A DNA stretch of 64,000 nucleotides from Pogostemon cablin (GCA_023678885.1 CM042955.1:23943835-24007834); one strand, 5' to 3'; counted from the first letter of the stretch, positions 20,062 through 31,680 are shown. Notes: generated by a model not told the origin, from the letters alone. Numbers and translations: made by a program.

Positions 20062-21311
20062 CGGAGGTTGAATCGCATTATTCGGATTGATCTATGAGAA
20101 CTCCGGCCTCCTAGGCTGTTGATAACCACCCGGGGGACCACGATTATTAAAGTTTCCTCGATAGTTCCCTTGGTAGTTCCGGTTTCCTTGATCTGGATAT
20201 CTAGCCCCTTGAATACTTTGACCCATGGCATAGTGTGCCTCTTCCAACTCCTCTTGGATTGGTCCATCATTCTTCAACTCCTGCTGCTTGATCGGTCGCT
20301 CTGAGATAATACGCTGATTTGCTTTTGTTGGGATTCAAGTAGCTTGTTGATATTGGACAAGCTAGAGACGATCTCATCCTCTCTACTTGTTTTCACCATT
20401 GCTTGTTCAACCTGAGCTACCTTCCCAAGGACATAAGTACCTCTAACTCTATCAGTTGGCCAATCCATCGAATTCATCAAAATATCTTCAAACAACTTCT
20501 CGGCCTCTACGGATGACTTTGTAAGCAATGCTCCATTAGAAGAAGCATCCAATAACACTCGTGAATCACAGTCCAATCCATTGTAGAATATACTGATATA
20601 TTGAGCTTTAGATAGCCCATGTTGAGGACACTTCCTAAGCATGTCCTTGAATCTATCCCATGCTTCATGAAATTTCTCACCTCCACCGATAGCAAATTGG
20701 TTAATGTCTTGCTTTATCTTAAACACCTTTGAAGGTGGCATGTACCTCTCCAAGAACCTTAACTTCAGTGGCTCCCAAGTGGTGCACTCAGCTGCGTTGA
20801 TAGTGTCTTACCAATCTTTCGCCTTTTCAGTAAGCGAGAATTTGAACAAGAGGATCTTCCTAGCATCTTCATGTTCTCCTGCGTCTTTTTGAGTACTTGC
20901 ATAGCCCAAGAACTTGTTCAGATGCTGCTGCGGATCCTCGAAAGACCCTCCTGAAAAGGAGTTCCTTTCTATCATGCTAATAAGAGTGGGATGAAGATCG
21001 AAAGCTGCATTAGTTTCTCTCGCTCCTAGAAGCCCAAAATTTCCAGCCCCATTATTTTTGAAAACCTCTCGGATGGTTAGATTATCCGGATTCGCTGCCA
21101 TGTTGATTGTCTCTACTCCTGAATTAACTTCAGTTGTAGCTTCAATCGTCTGCGAAATCTGCTCGTCAACTTCAACTCCAAAATTCAAAGCTTTAGTTGG
21201 ATCAATAGTCTTTGCCTTGCTCTTCTTCTTCTTCTTCTTCTTCTTTCTTGACGATGCTCCGATCTCAGGATTATAGGGTTCAAGTTCACCTTTCTTTGAT
21301 CTCGTGAGCAT
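20062..21311 (-). pseudogene. Gag (capsid/nucleocapsid region), element D
   Basis: Structural protein that packages element RNA. It starts MLTRSKKGELEPYNPEIGASS at 21311, shortly after the primer site; G starts similarly (MHTRSKKG). A run of lysines from a CTT microsatellite (21221-21243) follows and could be a nuclear-localisation-like stretch. The Retrotrans_gag-type domain covers MIERNSFSGGSFEDPQQHLNKFLGYAST, KILLFKFSLTEKAKDW, then LKLRFLERYMPPSKVFKIKQDINQFA, EAWDRFKDMLRKCPQHGLSKAQYISIFYNGL. A stop at 20808-20810 falls just after KDW. The downstream glycine- and asparagine-rich segment (NRNYQGNYRGNFNNRGPPGG) may be nucleocapsid; I see no CCHC knuckle. Confidence 0.85.
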
Positions 21312-21396
21312 ACACCTAAAAAGAACTAGAATTAAAACAGCAAAACAAGATAAATAGCCCTAATAAACTAGAAATAACAAAAAGATATTTTACGCC

Positions 21397-21415
21397 GTCC
21401 CCGACAATGGCGCCA
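21397..21415 (-). other. Primer binding site, Asp-tRNA type (element D)
   Basis: Minus-strand TGGCGCCATTGTCGGGGAC lies six bases inside the 5' LTR. It resembles the TGGCGCCGTTGCCGGGGA site typical of Athila and Tat elements. Confidence 0.85.
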
Positions 21416-21421
21416 AAAACT

Positions 21422-23082
21422 TGATGGGTGTTTTCTCAACACATAATTTTAATCCCCAAGTATGAAGGATATCAATTGTAGTTTCGAAGGTGACCAAGTT
21501 AAATATCGAATCCACGGGATGGGTAAATATCATTTTAATTACGTTCTAGTAGATTATGACTATTTTGGAAATATAATAATTGGTTTGTAAACTAAGTAAC
21601 AATTAAAATAGCAAATAAGTAACAAGAACAAGAGAAGAGTTGTTGTGATCAAGTAAGATGATAGGTAGTTCGTCAGGCCATCCAGTTTCAATCGTTAATT
21701 CATACTTTTGTGTGTCAATGTCCGACTCTGGCTTGTGGTTTATGGACGCATCACTAGACCGAACAAATTCACTCTATAGACATAAGTAAATATGCGTATA
21801 ACACGTGTGAATATCCTCGGAGCAAGACATATACTTTACCTCCCTTTCTAGGTACTATCATAATCAATTATTTCCCGTGCACTTAGTACTCTAACCCGAT
21901 TTGATCTCCCTTTTTAGGTACTATGAAGTTATACTCTTTATCCTACTTGTTAACCCGAATTCAATTCAATTAATAAATATTCATATAAGACGGTTCTAAT
22001 AAAACCTCGGAATCCCTTCACTTAGAATTATAACTATAAACCCTGCTCATTAGTGAACACACTCAATCAATAACCATGTTATGCATTCAGACTCTACACA
22101 ACGATTATTGATGCACAAAACAACTATGAGTATGGATTAAAAATGCACAATCTTATATAAACTAAACCACAAGTAGTGTTGTACGGAGTATACACAAGAA
22201 ATACAAATCAACTCATGAAACCTTCATAACCCTAGAACTACCGAAGTGGCTCTAGCCCATGATTGATCTAGGAACAATCATGGTTAGATGGACCGATCTT
22301 ACTTGAACTTCCAGCGGAACTCTGTCACAGCCCCTCCGGATGGTGATTGGTGATGTTGGTGATTGGTGATCTTCGTGATGATTTCCTTGACTGCATGAGC
22401 CTCCTTTTATACTTGTAATCACGTCTCTAGGGCTTGGAATGGGCTTTTCAAGTGATCCCACATGTTTTGGCCTCGAAAATCTGGATAAGGTAAGTTTCCG
22501 CATTTTGGTTCGACCTCGTCAAGTAGGTCAAACCACTTGCCACAGGTCGAACCACAGGTCGAACCTTGCTACTGGACACATTCTGCACTTGGTTCGACCT
22601 CTTGTACAGGTCGAACCACTCCCTCACAGGTCGAACCTCAGGTCGAACCACGCTACTAGACAATTTCCGCTCCTGGTTCGACCAACTGTCAGGTCGAACC
22701 CCAACATCGTGGTCGAATCACACTTCTCGCGAACTGGTTTGACCATGGTTCGACCTGATGAACAGGTCGAACCCCTTGAGTCATAGTTTAACCTACCTCC
22801 TGCACTCTTCCAACGCTGGTTCGACCTTCTGGAGAGGTGGAACCCTCCTCCAACAAGTCGAAACCATTTCTCTCCTTGGCGGTTCGTGTGGTCTTGACTT
22901 TGTCTCTTTGATTCTTGGCACTTCCACTCCGATTTTGCTATGAAAACCACTTAAATAGCTCCACTAACACCTGATTCATGCTAATTCACAATATATATAG
23001 GTTTTTCACCTATTTCCACATAAAAAATCTCCAAAACTAGCACAAAACATGATACCAAACTTGTGAATTTACACACTCATCA
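21422..23082 (-). repeat. 5' LTR of element D
   Basis: Minus-strand start TGATGAGTGTG at 23082 and end CACCCATCA at 21422; 1661 bases. TATA-like TATAAAAG at 22404-22411 (minus) lies downstream of a GGTCGAAC array (22505-22865). Same structure as the LTR at 13768-15432, with scattered substitutions. Confidence 0.92.
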
Positions 23083-23459
23083 ATATTTGTCCTTGGGGCA
23101 TGCCTTGTTTAAATCTGTAAAGTCTATAAAGAGTCGCCATGATCCTTCCATTTTCTTTACCATCACCGGATTTTGTACTCTAATTAGATAATTGCATTCG
23201 CTAATCCTCCCGCTTGCCAACAGTCTGTGAACCTCCGATTCCATGGCCGCGTTCTTTTCTGGGCTGAACTTTCTTTTCTTTTGGTGAAAAGGAGAATGGC
23301 GGAATCAATATTCAGTCTGTGACAAGCGTGGTTGGGATGAACTCCTGGTGTTTCATTTGGGTTCCAGGCAAAGACGTCTAAGTTTCCCTTCAGCAGTTGA
23401 ATCAGTTTTGCCTTGAACTCTCCTTCCCATTCCATTCCATTTTTCACCTTGATCGGCAT
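23083..23459 (-). pseudogene. RT N-terminal part, Tat-like (element C)
   Basis: LIQLLKGNLDVFAWNPNETPGVHPNHACHRLNID lies on the minus strand (about 23420-23310). After a frameshift near 23190 come NPVMVKKMEGSWRLFIDFTDLNKACPKD. This is the fingers region of a Tat-lineage RT, ending at the D insertion at 23082. The catalytic YxDD region would lie beyond B and D and is not in the window. Confidence 0.8.
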
Positions 23460-24431
23460 TCTCTGGATGTAGTTGGATCACTTCGGTCTTGCCAGCCGCT
23501 GAAGCTCCTTCATGTTTCTTCAATCTTGGATCCTCATTGGGCGTAATAAGTTTGACCGATGATTTAAAAATGTCTTTTCCTTGTTGCTCAACTATTTGTG
23601 CCCTCGGGGCTATTATGTTGGGCTCGGCCCTCTCATTTTTGTTGATCTCCATGATCACCTCCAGGTCATGGTTTCCATCGATCTCCCTAATCTTCTCATG
23701 TTCTTGATTTTTCTCAACTTCTTCGATCACCTCTGGTTCTTCCCTTTCCATTCCTACAAGTACTCCATCCTCTTCTCCGGCCTTCCCCATCATATCTTCA
23801 AAGGCTAATATCTCATACTCTATATCTTGGTAACTCAAACCTTCTACTTATTCCACAAAAGAGCATTTTATTGCTCTGCGTTGGTTTCCAATCACCGTTG
23901 CCGCCCTTCCACCTGCTGTGATGAACTTCAAACATTAGTGTAGGGTCAACGGGATAGCTCTAAACGCATGAATTAACGGATGTCCCAAGATACAATTATA
24001 TGTGGAGACTTGATCTACCACCTTAAAAGTCAGTTGCTTCTGCATTCAGACCTTTCCATCTGATCCTTCTAACTGTACTGACAAATCTACTTCCGCGGTG
24101 GGCCTAGTTAATGCATTACTGAATCCCTTAGTTTCATCGCTGCAAAGTCTCACCTTTTGGTGACTCCCCCCCCCAAAAAATTTTCAAACACTTTTTTAAA
24201 AATTATATTCACATATTCTCCCGTATCCACTAGGCATCTATGCACCTTCACCCTAGATAATATAGGTGAAATAACCAAAGGATCTGAATGTGGAGTACTT
24301 ATCCCGTAGAAGTCCAATTCTGTGAAGACGATATCGGCTTCTGCTATTTCCCTTGTTCCCAACGTCAATGACCAAAATTGGGGAATTTGCTGGTCTAAGT
24401 CCTTTAACTCAGCTTTCCTTTTCCTCTTCAA
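23460..24431 (-). pseudogene. Aspartic protease and linker, Tat-like (element C)
   Basis: The protease begins around 24431. It has HRCLVDTGEYVNIIF with the D-T-G active site (near 24225), and LSVQLEG, VSTYNCILGHPLIHAFRAIP further on. The end resembles the GNQRRA motif seen before the protease-RT linker in this group. A 161-residue open frame (23353-23838), rich in glutamate and asparagine, forms the linker (SYQDIEYEILAFEDMMGKAGEEDG). Stops lie near 23840-23860 and 23930. Confidence 0.75.
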
Positions 24432-24445
24432 GTCTGGGGTGAGTA

Positions 24446-25150
24446 TTATGAGGTGCTGATATAAGACATCTCCTCAGCGGGCTCCATCATGTGTATTTCT
24501 CTAGGTCTATCGTCCCTCGGTCCTTGTCCTTCTATCCTATCAAATACTACTTGCCTGCCTAGTGGCACAGGGGGTAGAGGTATCATTTCTCCATTCTGTC
24601 TTCTGTCTGGGGACCTCGGTCTACCTAGAGGAGGAGGAAGATTAGCGTCTCTCTGATACACCCTCGGCCTTGGCATTTTGCAACATTCCTCTTAGCCTTC
24701 CTTCATTGAACAATTTCCATAGTTCTGTGATCAAAACTCAGCATTGGTCGGTGTTATGACCATACGTTAGATGATACTCCCTCTGTCCCAGTGTAAGAGG
24801 GCCTTTTGCTTTTCTGCATGTAGATTAAGGAGTATTATTATTCAATGCGCAGTGGATAGTTGTATTAGTAGGAGTGTGGGCCCCATATTTTAATTGTATT
24901 AGAGGGGATGTGTGGATCTCATATGTGTAAAAAAAGAGACCCTTTGGGTGGGACGACCAAAATGGAAAAAATACCCTCTTTGAATGGGACGGAGGGAGTA
25001 CATTCAATACTTCCAAGGATTTGTTAGCTCCGATGTTTGTAACACATATCTCGGTGGCCGAAGGACTTACTGATCCTTCAATAGTAAAAGACTTCAGCCA
25101 CATTCAGGTTGGTACCTGACTTAAATTCTTCGTACATCTGTTACACCTCG
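24446..25150 (-). pseudogene. Gag C-terminal remnant, Tat-like (element C)
   Basis: Includes a proline- and arginine-rich segment (MPRPRVYQRDANLPPPLGRP). Upstream of it on the minus strand is YHLTYGHNTDQC, resembling the YCxFHxxHGHxTxxC gag motif of Tat elements. A MITE (24777-24998) splits that motif. Beyond the MITE the frame is badly decayed and no domain can be followed. Confidence 0.55.
24777..24998. mobile_element. Element E: Stowaway-like MITE
   Basis: 222 bases with terminal inverted repeats CTCCCTCTGTCCCA and TGGGACGGAGGGAG (one mismatch). It is flanked by TA on both sides (24775-24776; 24999-25000), the Tc1/mariner target duplication. It has no coding capacity and lies inside the gag remnant of C. 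A 92-residue open frame crossing it (minus) is spurious. Confidence 0.93.
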
Positions 25151-25159
25151 GTATCTTCT

Positions 25160-25437
25160 GTGAAAGATGTGGAGTAGATAGTCTTGAGGCCAAGTTAGAG
25201 AAAAAGATTGATGATCATTATAAGGATTTGTCTACCCAAGTGAAGGACCATACATTGTTAATGGGGGAGATGGCTGAAAATGTGAACAAATTGACTCAAA
25301 CTATAAAGAAAGGGAAGCTTTCATCTCAAAGTATTGAGAATCCAAAGTCTTGTCACGCCATTACACTGAGGTCTGGAACGCAGTATGAGGGACCGATGAA
25401 GCCAAAATTGAAGTCTGAAGTGACTGGAGCCTGATTC
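25160..25437 (+). pseudogene. Gag C-terminal fragment (element F)
   Basis: DSLEAKLEKKIDDHYKDL, HTLLMGEMAENVNKLTQTIKKGKLSSQSIENPKSCHAITLRSGTQYEGP matches the D gag linker on the opposite strand. It ends with a TGA at 25432-25434, just as the TCGA-core array begins. The N-terminal capsid part is absent. Confidence 0.8.
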
Positions 25438-25780
25438 AACCCCTATTCGACCAGACATGTAGGTCGAACTCAATAGGGGAGGTCGAACTCGGTACCTGGG
25501 CGACGTCCGAAGGAGTTAGAAGGCCAATTCAACAAAAATAGATCGATTCGACTAGATCCGCTGGTCGAACTCAGGTCGAACTTGACTGTCCAGAGCACTC
25601 TATTCTGTCTGATGCCCAATTTTACTACGAAAGCAACAGTTTGACCAAACCTGTTGGTCGAACCATGGTCTAATCCGACTATATGAGGGAGAACGAAATT
25701 TTAGGTATTTAGTTCGACCATTAATCACCAAGTTCGACCACCTACCTAGGTCGAACTCAGGTCAAACTCTCTCGTTCTGT
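25430..25780. repeat. TCGA-core motif array inside gag-protease spacer (element F)
   Basis: Repeats of TTCGACC and GGTCGAACT with spacer text AGAGCACTCTATTCTG, the counterpart of the D array at 19195-19735. The reading frame is not kept through it here. Confidence 0.75.
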
Positions 25781-26802
25781 GCCATTTTCTGCGTTGAATG
25801 CTCTGTATGATGTTGAAACTACTCCAGAGTCTTCAAAAGAACAGAATACTGAGATCATAGCAGAGAAGAAGTGGGAAAGTGCTAGGAGATTGAGAGCCAA
25901 AAAGGATAAAGCGGAGAAAGCTGAACGTGATGAATGGGGGATTCCCAAAACAAAGATGCCTCCGCCCTTTCCTCTCAAGCTAGTTAAGAGGGGATTGGAA
26001 GAGAAGTTCAAGAAGTTTTCAAAAATCATCAACAAAATAAGCATGAACATTCCTTTCTCTGAAGCAATATTAGAGATGTCGTATTATGCCCACTTTCTGA
26101 AGGATATTCTTTTGAAGAAGGGAAGCTTGAATGAAGTTGAGATAGTGAATTTATCTGAAAACTGTAGCTCGATCATTTAGAGAAAGCTGTCAGCTAAGCT
26201 TAAGGATCCGAAAGCTTCACAATCTTATGTGTAATTGGAAAGGGCCGGCACGTCAAGCTTTGTGTGATCTCGGGGCAAGCATCAATTTGATGTCGTTGAC
26301 CACTTTTCAAAGGCTTGGTTTGGGGCAGTTAACCCCCATGACAGTTGCTCTACAACTAACATATATGTCTATGACTTTTTCAAAGGGTGTGATCAAAGAC
26401 GTTCTTGTCAAAGTAGAGAAGTTAGTCTTTTCTGTGGATTTTCTGGTACTGGAGATGGAAGATGACAAGGATAATGTCCCTCTTATCTTAAGGAGACCTT
26501 TCTTTGCTACTGCGAGAGCCATGATAGATGTGCAAAAGAGTGAGTTGAGGCTAAGGATGGATAAAGAAGAGGTCCTATTTAACATTGACAAAGCAATGAA
26601 GATGCCAATGGAGATGCAATGTCACAGTGTTGATATAGTGGAGGAGATTGTGAATGAAGACATGTCTTTGATTCTGTCGAAGGATCCTCTTGAGACATGC
26701 TTGGCGGAGTCTCTTACTTTTCCCACTATAGAGCTAGATGAACTCTCCAATGAGGTATGTATTGAATTTCTTGAAAATTTACTTGTTTTGGGTAATGACA
26801 GG
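25779..26802 (+). pseudogene. Aspartic protease, Athila type (element F)
   Basis: Motifs EWGIPKTKMPPPF, LEEKFKKFSKIINKISMNIPFSEAILEMSYYAHFLKD, SENCSSII, then ALCDLGASINLMSLTTFQRLG with the catalytic aspartate. The second half (VKVEKLVFSVDFLVLEMEDDKDNVPLILRRPF) and the linker (RMDKEEVLFNIDKAMKMPMEMQCHSVDIVEEI) follow. A TAG at 26178-26180 and a frameshift near 26200-26230 break it. G is inserted at 26802/26803. The linker resumes at 34365 with RTKFEEVKW and EEKKEELKP. Confidence 0.85.
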
Positions 26803-28435
26803 TGACTAGAGTGGAAATTTACATCTTTTCAGTCTCATAATAACTTTTTTTATTAGAATAAGGCCATACATTCTTGTCGGATTGCGTAGCTTAGGTATTT
26901 TGCATGATTATGGTGCTACTAATGGGTTTTATTAAGTTTTGAAGGTTAAAATAGGGTAGAAAAGAAGCAGGAATGAAAACGAGCAAGAAATGGGACTTAA
27001 AAGGCCCAACTCGAGTTGTAACATGCAACTCGAGTTGCAACACGACTTGCAACACAACTCGAGATGGGGTCCAAAACGTGTCAAGAATCATCCAGAGAGC
27101 TTACTCGAGTTGCAAGGGCTTACTCGACTTGCAACTCGAGTTGAGTTGGGTCCCGAAGGCAGTCCAGTTTCAGAGCATCGCAACACAACTTGACAAGTGA
27201 GTGTTCGACTTGATGACACGACTCGTGTGGGTGACTCGAGTTGCATTTTCAATGCAATACTGGTCGTGTTGCCAACTCAAGTTGGGTTATTTTGGGTCGA
27301 AAATCAGGATTTTTGATCCCCCTGTGCGTGACAACATGTAAAAGTAGCACAACCAAGTCAGTTTTCGTGGCCTAAGGTATAAAAAGGATCAGATTACTTG
27401 GAGATAAGAGACTGATCATTCACCACAAAAACACTCCATGAATTCAATTTACGCTCCATCCATCCATCCATCCATTCCATTGGTAAAGAGATTTCAAGTG
27501 TTGTTTGGGAGTCAATATAATTGGAGAGATGGAGGAGAAGTGCAATCCACAAACTAGGGTTTTGTATCTTTTCTTATTCTTTACTTTTGTGATTTTGATT
27601 ATGAATTTGTTAGCCATAAGGTTTGTCTGTAACCTCATGGGCTAAATACTTTTACAGTTCTAAGAATTTTAGAGTTAGATGTAGTTGATTTGGGAACCTA
27701 GACTAATCTTGTGAATTTATACTGTTGATATTCCTTATTTATTTGTTTTTATCCAAACTTTGTCATACATTTGTAACGTCTTTATGTGTATTATTGATAT
27801 TGCCTGTGATGCTTGATTTGCCATGTTAGCTTGTGTGCATATGTACTTGATTCTATTTGATTGCTAGGGATTAGAGTAGTTTGCCCGTAAACACGCTAAT
27901 CCTAAGAGCTAGTAAATAGGGTACTTGATTATCCTAGTGGGACAATGCAATTAGGAAATTAAGTAGGAAGTGAATAAGATTGAATAGAAATTCCAGGGAA
28001 TATATGTTAGTCGAATTGGCCATCCGGAGGTTTATAAATTCGCCTTATTAGTATCTAGAAAGGAGGATTAAAACTATTCACGCATTATTTTGTAATGTTA
28101 ATCCATTAAAGCAGTATGAATGAATAGTAGGACGTCTAGGAAGCTAAATCAATTGCATTAAACCTGATACCTTAGAGCTATTATTCTTCTCTTGATCAAT
28201 CATGAATAATTCCTATTGCTTTTATTTATTCTGTTATTTGTCATTTCAATTCTTTAGTTATTATTCATCTTTAAACAACTGGAAATTGGTTACAATAATT
28301 CTAGTTGAATAGCTATTAATAGTAAAATAAATAATAGACTGTCTCATTGGGAATGATATTTTAACTGGTACTTGCCTATACAATTGATATCCCTACACTT
28401 GGGGATTTAATTGGAGTGCGTAAAAACACCTAACA
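26803..28435 (+). repeat. 5' LTR of element G
   Basis: 1633 bases. An array of ACTCGAGTTGCAA-type self-complementary motifs occupies about 27000-27300. TATA-like TATAAAAAGG at 27378-27387 follows about 80 bases later, and a (CATC)n leader at 27458-27480 comes after that. A 530-base stretch including array and TATA box is missing from the 3' LTR. Confidence 0.88.
27000..27300. repeat. ACTCGAGTTGCAA motif array in G LTR
   Basis: Many copies of AACTCGAGTTGCAAC-like words in both orientations; the core ACTCGAGT is palindromic. Same place relative to the TATA box as the GGTCGAAC arrays of D and F, with a different flank around the TCGA core. Confidence 0.75.
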
Positions 28436-28441
28436 AGTTTA

Positions 28442-28461
28442 TGGTGCCATGCTGCCGGGGA
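28442..28461 (+). other. Primer binding site, Asp-tRNA type (element G)
   Basis: TGGTGCCATGCTGCCGGGGA, six bases inside the 5' LTR, is a variant of the Athila/Tat primer site and similar to the site of D. Confidence 0.8.
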
Positions 28462-28553
28462 CAGTAAATTATTTATTTGCTTTTGTTACTTATTTAATTA
28501 GGATATTTACTTTGAGATTTAATTATCTTCAATTTTAATTTTCTTGAAGTTGC

Positions 28554-29780
28554 ATGCACACCAGGTCAAAGAAGGGAACTCAAACTCTTGGGTTTGATCC
28601 GAAGGTTGAAGCATCTGCTAGAAAAAGAAGAGGAGCAGCAAAAATCTTAACGCACCTCCTAAGACTGTTAAGGCACCAGTTCAGAAGAAGAAAACAGACA
28701 AAATGGAGCCCAAAGCAGTTGTAGAGGAGAAAGAAGAGCAAATTGAAAAATCTAGTTATTCCAGAAAATTTTGAATCAAACTCAGAGTAAATAGTTATAG
28801 GAGATAGAACTGATGAGGATGACATTGTTATCCGGGAGACTTTCAAGTCCACCAACATATGAGAATAAGGTGTAGTTGGGGCCATTCAAGCTGATGAAGC
28901 GAATGACATAAGACCAGCCCTGATACATATGGTGGAGAAAAACACCTTCGCTGGAGGCATATTTGATGAACCCTATGGACACTTGAAGCGCTTTAACAGC
29001 TATATGGATACAGTTAAAGTCACAGATGCTACTAATGACAGATGGAAGATGAGGCTTTTTCAGTTTTCGTTAGTTGACAAGGCGAGAGAGTGATATGACA
29101 AGCTTAAAGGAGACATTTTCTCTAATTGGACTGAGTTGCAGTAGCTATTTATAGATCGGTTTATGCCACCTGGCAAGATTCTTGCACTGAAGCAAGAGAT
29201 AAATCAGTTCAAGCAAAGAAGAGATGAACACTCTGGAGAGGCTTGGGAAAGATTTACTGATCTGTTGAGAAGATGCCCACAGTATGGATTCAAAAAGTCT
29301 CAACTTATCAGTGTCTTTTATAATGGCCTTGACAATAACTTGAGAGTGTTAGTTGATGCATCTGCTTGAGGAACAATTTTTGGGAAGACTTCCAATGCTG
29401 TGGAGAAATTGTTCGATGAGATCTCTATGAACTCTAGAGATTAGCCGTCAGAGAGAGTACGTGGAACTTACATTCTTGGTAATGTTGCACAGGTAAAACA
29501 TAAATTTTCTGAAGTTTATAAGAATGAAAAGGTTGTCTCCCAGTTGGAGTAAATGAACAAGCACCTAGATACTTTAATATCAGGAAATATTGGGGGAGGC
29601 AACCAAGGGCCTGCAACTGATGATGTAGTGATGAATGGTCAAGGAATGGAGGACGCAAATTGGGCATTGGGCAGAGTCTCTAGGGTTCAAGGGCACCTCA
29701 AAATTGGCAAGGAAACATATATCCTCAAGGTAATTCCAACCAACGGAATAACCAAGGGGGAGGTCCCAGCAATCAAGTAG
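28554..29780 (+). pseudogene. Gag (element G)
   Basis: Begins MHTRSKKGTQTLGFDPKVEAS at 28554, parallel to the D gag start. A frameshift near 28640 leads into a lysine-rich segment. The capsid-like domain reads LIHMVEKNTFAGGIFDEPYGHLKRFNSYMDTV, MRLFQFSLVDKARE, then FMPPGKILALKQEINQFKQRRDEHSGEAWERFTDLLRRCPQYGFKKSQLISVFYNGLDNNLRVLVDASA. Stops occur near 29093, 29143, 29368 and 29443. Further on RVRGTYILGNVAQ and MNKHLDTL correspond to the D gag. Confidence 0.82.
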
Positions 29781-31115
29781 GCCCCAGTAATCAAGGAGGA
29801 TGCAGAATCAGCAGAAGCATGAGAACTTTGCCTACTATAATCCCAACAATGCTGTTTAGTAGCCTTTAAACTTTAATCATGGAGCGAAGACTGAGATGAT
29901 TAATAATTGTATAGTACTTATGGACTCCAACATGACGAAATAGAATGATGAAATGAATAAGAAGTTGCAGAATCTCACATATTCTATGGGTTAGATCCCT
30001 ACTATGGTTAATCAGCAGCAACAGTGGATTATGAAGGAAAATTTTCCTTCATATACAGGAATCAACCCGAATGAGAGTGCAAATGCGATTACTTTGAGGT
30101 CCGGGAAGCAGTGTAGTCAAGAACTGATGCATGACATGACAGAAATGAGGCAGGATGGAAGGGAAAAAGAGCAAGGTAACTTGGTCACTAGTTCGATCCC
30201 TGTTCAAGCTGAATTAAGATTGGGGGTGATCATATTGAGCCAAACAACATTCCTACAAATCAGACAAGACTTCAGGATGCGGGTCATCCCAAACTTGATA
30301 CAAGCTCACCTTCGGGGTTCCCTAAAAGTCTAAATTCTGTAGTGAACCAATCTGATCAAGCCATTACTGATAAAAAATGTCAACGAGCGAAGAGATTGAG
30401 AGAAGCGGAAGAGCTGTTCGAAAAGGATAGTTTAGGTCTCCCAAAAATAATGGTACCAATTCATTTTCCTCAGAGATTCTTGACAAAAAGCTTGGATAAG
30501 AAGTTTAGGAAGTTCGCTGAGGTTATGAGGGATGTCCAAGTCACTATTCCCTTTTCAGAGGCCTTGGATCTGATGCCACATTACGCAAGATTTATCAAGG
30601 AGCTCATCTCCAGGAAAAGAAAGTTGAACAGTGTGGAGACAGTGAGTTTGACAGAGAACTGCAGTTCTATTATACAGAGAAAGTTACCTGAAAAGCGGAA
30701 GGATCCAGGCAGTTTCATCATTCCTTGTGAGATAGGAAGAGGACCGTCTAGAAGAGCTTTGTGTGATCTAGGAGCCAGCATAAACTTGATGTCTTTATCA
30801 GTGTATAAGAAGCTTGGTTTGGGGGAGTTGAAACCCTCATCTGTGGCCTTACAGTTAGCAGATAGGTCGCTTACATACCCCGAGGAAGTTGTGGAAGATG
30901 TGCTGGTGAAGATATCAGATTTGGTTTTTCCTGTGGACTTTCTAGTACTTGACATGGAGGATGAAAAGGATGGCGCGCCTCTTATCTTAGGGCATCCATT
31001 TCTTGCTACTGGAAGAGCTCAGTTAGATGTATTCAATAGAGAGTTGAAGTTTAGCGCCAATGATAAGGAAGTGGTTTTCTTGTTGAATAAGGAGATGCAG
31101 TGGCCTAAAAATTAG
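29781..31115 (+). pseudogene. Gag linker and aspartic protease (element G)
   Basis: The linker includes ESANAITLRSGKQ (about 30070-30110), the conserved lead-in to Athila protease. No TCGA-core array is present here, unlike D and F. The protease frame 30342-31115 is open over 257 residues: QRAKRLREAEELFEKDSLGLPKIMVPIHFPQRF, FRKFAEVMRDVQVTIPFSEALDLMPHYARFIKE, ENCSSIIQRKLPEKRKDPGSFIIPCEIG, ALCDLGASINLMSLSVYKKLGLGE with the catalytic aspartate, and VFPVDFLVLDMEDEKDGAPLILGHPFLATGRAQLDV. This is the best preserved enzyme domain in the window. Confidence 0.87.
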
Positions 31116-31130
31116 CAACAATGCAAGTCT

Positions 31131-31670
31131 GTGGATGTAGTGGACATAGAGCATGATGAGAACTTTGCCTTGTCTGATGTTGAGTTTGAGAGTTTGTCCA
31201 ATGATGCGAGTATTGAATGCCTTGAGAAGTTACTTGCATTAGGGGATGCCAGGGATGCACAGCTAAGGAGGACCACAACTGACATGAATCATAATAAGAA
31301 GGGTGTTGATGAAGAGAGAAGGAGACCTGCAGCCGAGAAGGTTGATTATGAGGAGAAGAGAGTTGACGTAGTAGAAGAGATCGACAGAGCAAGCGGATCT
31401 CTCACTTTTCCTTTTACTAACTCTGATGTTATGTTTGATAATGTTTTGGTTGTAGAAATCATGGATGATCCATATTTGAAGCCTCCGGATTTACCTCTGG
31501 ATTTTTCTTCTTATATGGGTGTCAAAAATTCTAACTTGTTCAGTTCGTGTGTTGCCAAGGAGGATCCTGTATCAGTGATAAGGAAAGGTGAGGGGATTGT
31601 AGCTGCCAATGATTGAGGAAGGAAGTACTTGAAGGTACGAATGCGAGAGGATTGTGCTCCGAGTCCGTAG
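31131..31670 (+). pseudogene. C-terminal tail after protease (element G)
   Basis: After a stop at 31113-31115 the frame continues with VDIEHDENFALSDVEF, SIECLEKLLALGDARDA, a charged segment, then DPYLKPPDLPLDFSSY and, beyond a TGA at 31614-31616, GRKYLKVRMRED. It shares the order LALGDAR ... YLKPP.LP ... GRKY.KVRMR with the tail of D and, like D, never enters RT. Confidence 0.7.
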
Positions 31671-31680
31671 TCAGTAAGAG

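Larger units (their letters stand above)
13768..23082 (-). mobile_element. Element D: pol-less Athila-like gag-protease retrotransposon
   Basis: Two LTRs (1665 and 1661 bases) with TGATG..CATCA ends flank an internal region of about 6 kb. It has a primer site of Asp-tRNA type, gag, protease, a C-terminal tail, and a long 3' region ending in a polypurine tract. RT, RNase H and integrase are absent. The flanking 5-mers are ATAGT (left) and ATATT (right), a target duplication with one mismatch. The element interrupts the Tat-like RT of C. Its proteins are closest to F among the elements here. It fits the class of non-autonomous terminal-repeat elements with gag. Confidence 0.88.
23083..25150 (-). 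mobile_element. Element C: Tat-like Ty3/gypsy fragment (gag-protease-RT start)
   Basis: From right to left on the minus strand it has a gag C-terminal remnant, protease, a variable acidic linker and the beginning of RT, where D is inserted. The motifs (DFTDLNKACPKD, DVFAWNPNETPGVHP) are those of the Tat/Ogre/Retand group rather than Athila. The right edge against element F is near 25150 and is not a clean LTR boundary. Confidence 0.8.

Noticed and set aside
24825..25103. 92-residue minus-strand frame
   Set aside because: Spans the MITE edge and decayed gag; no coherent protein.
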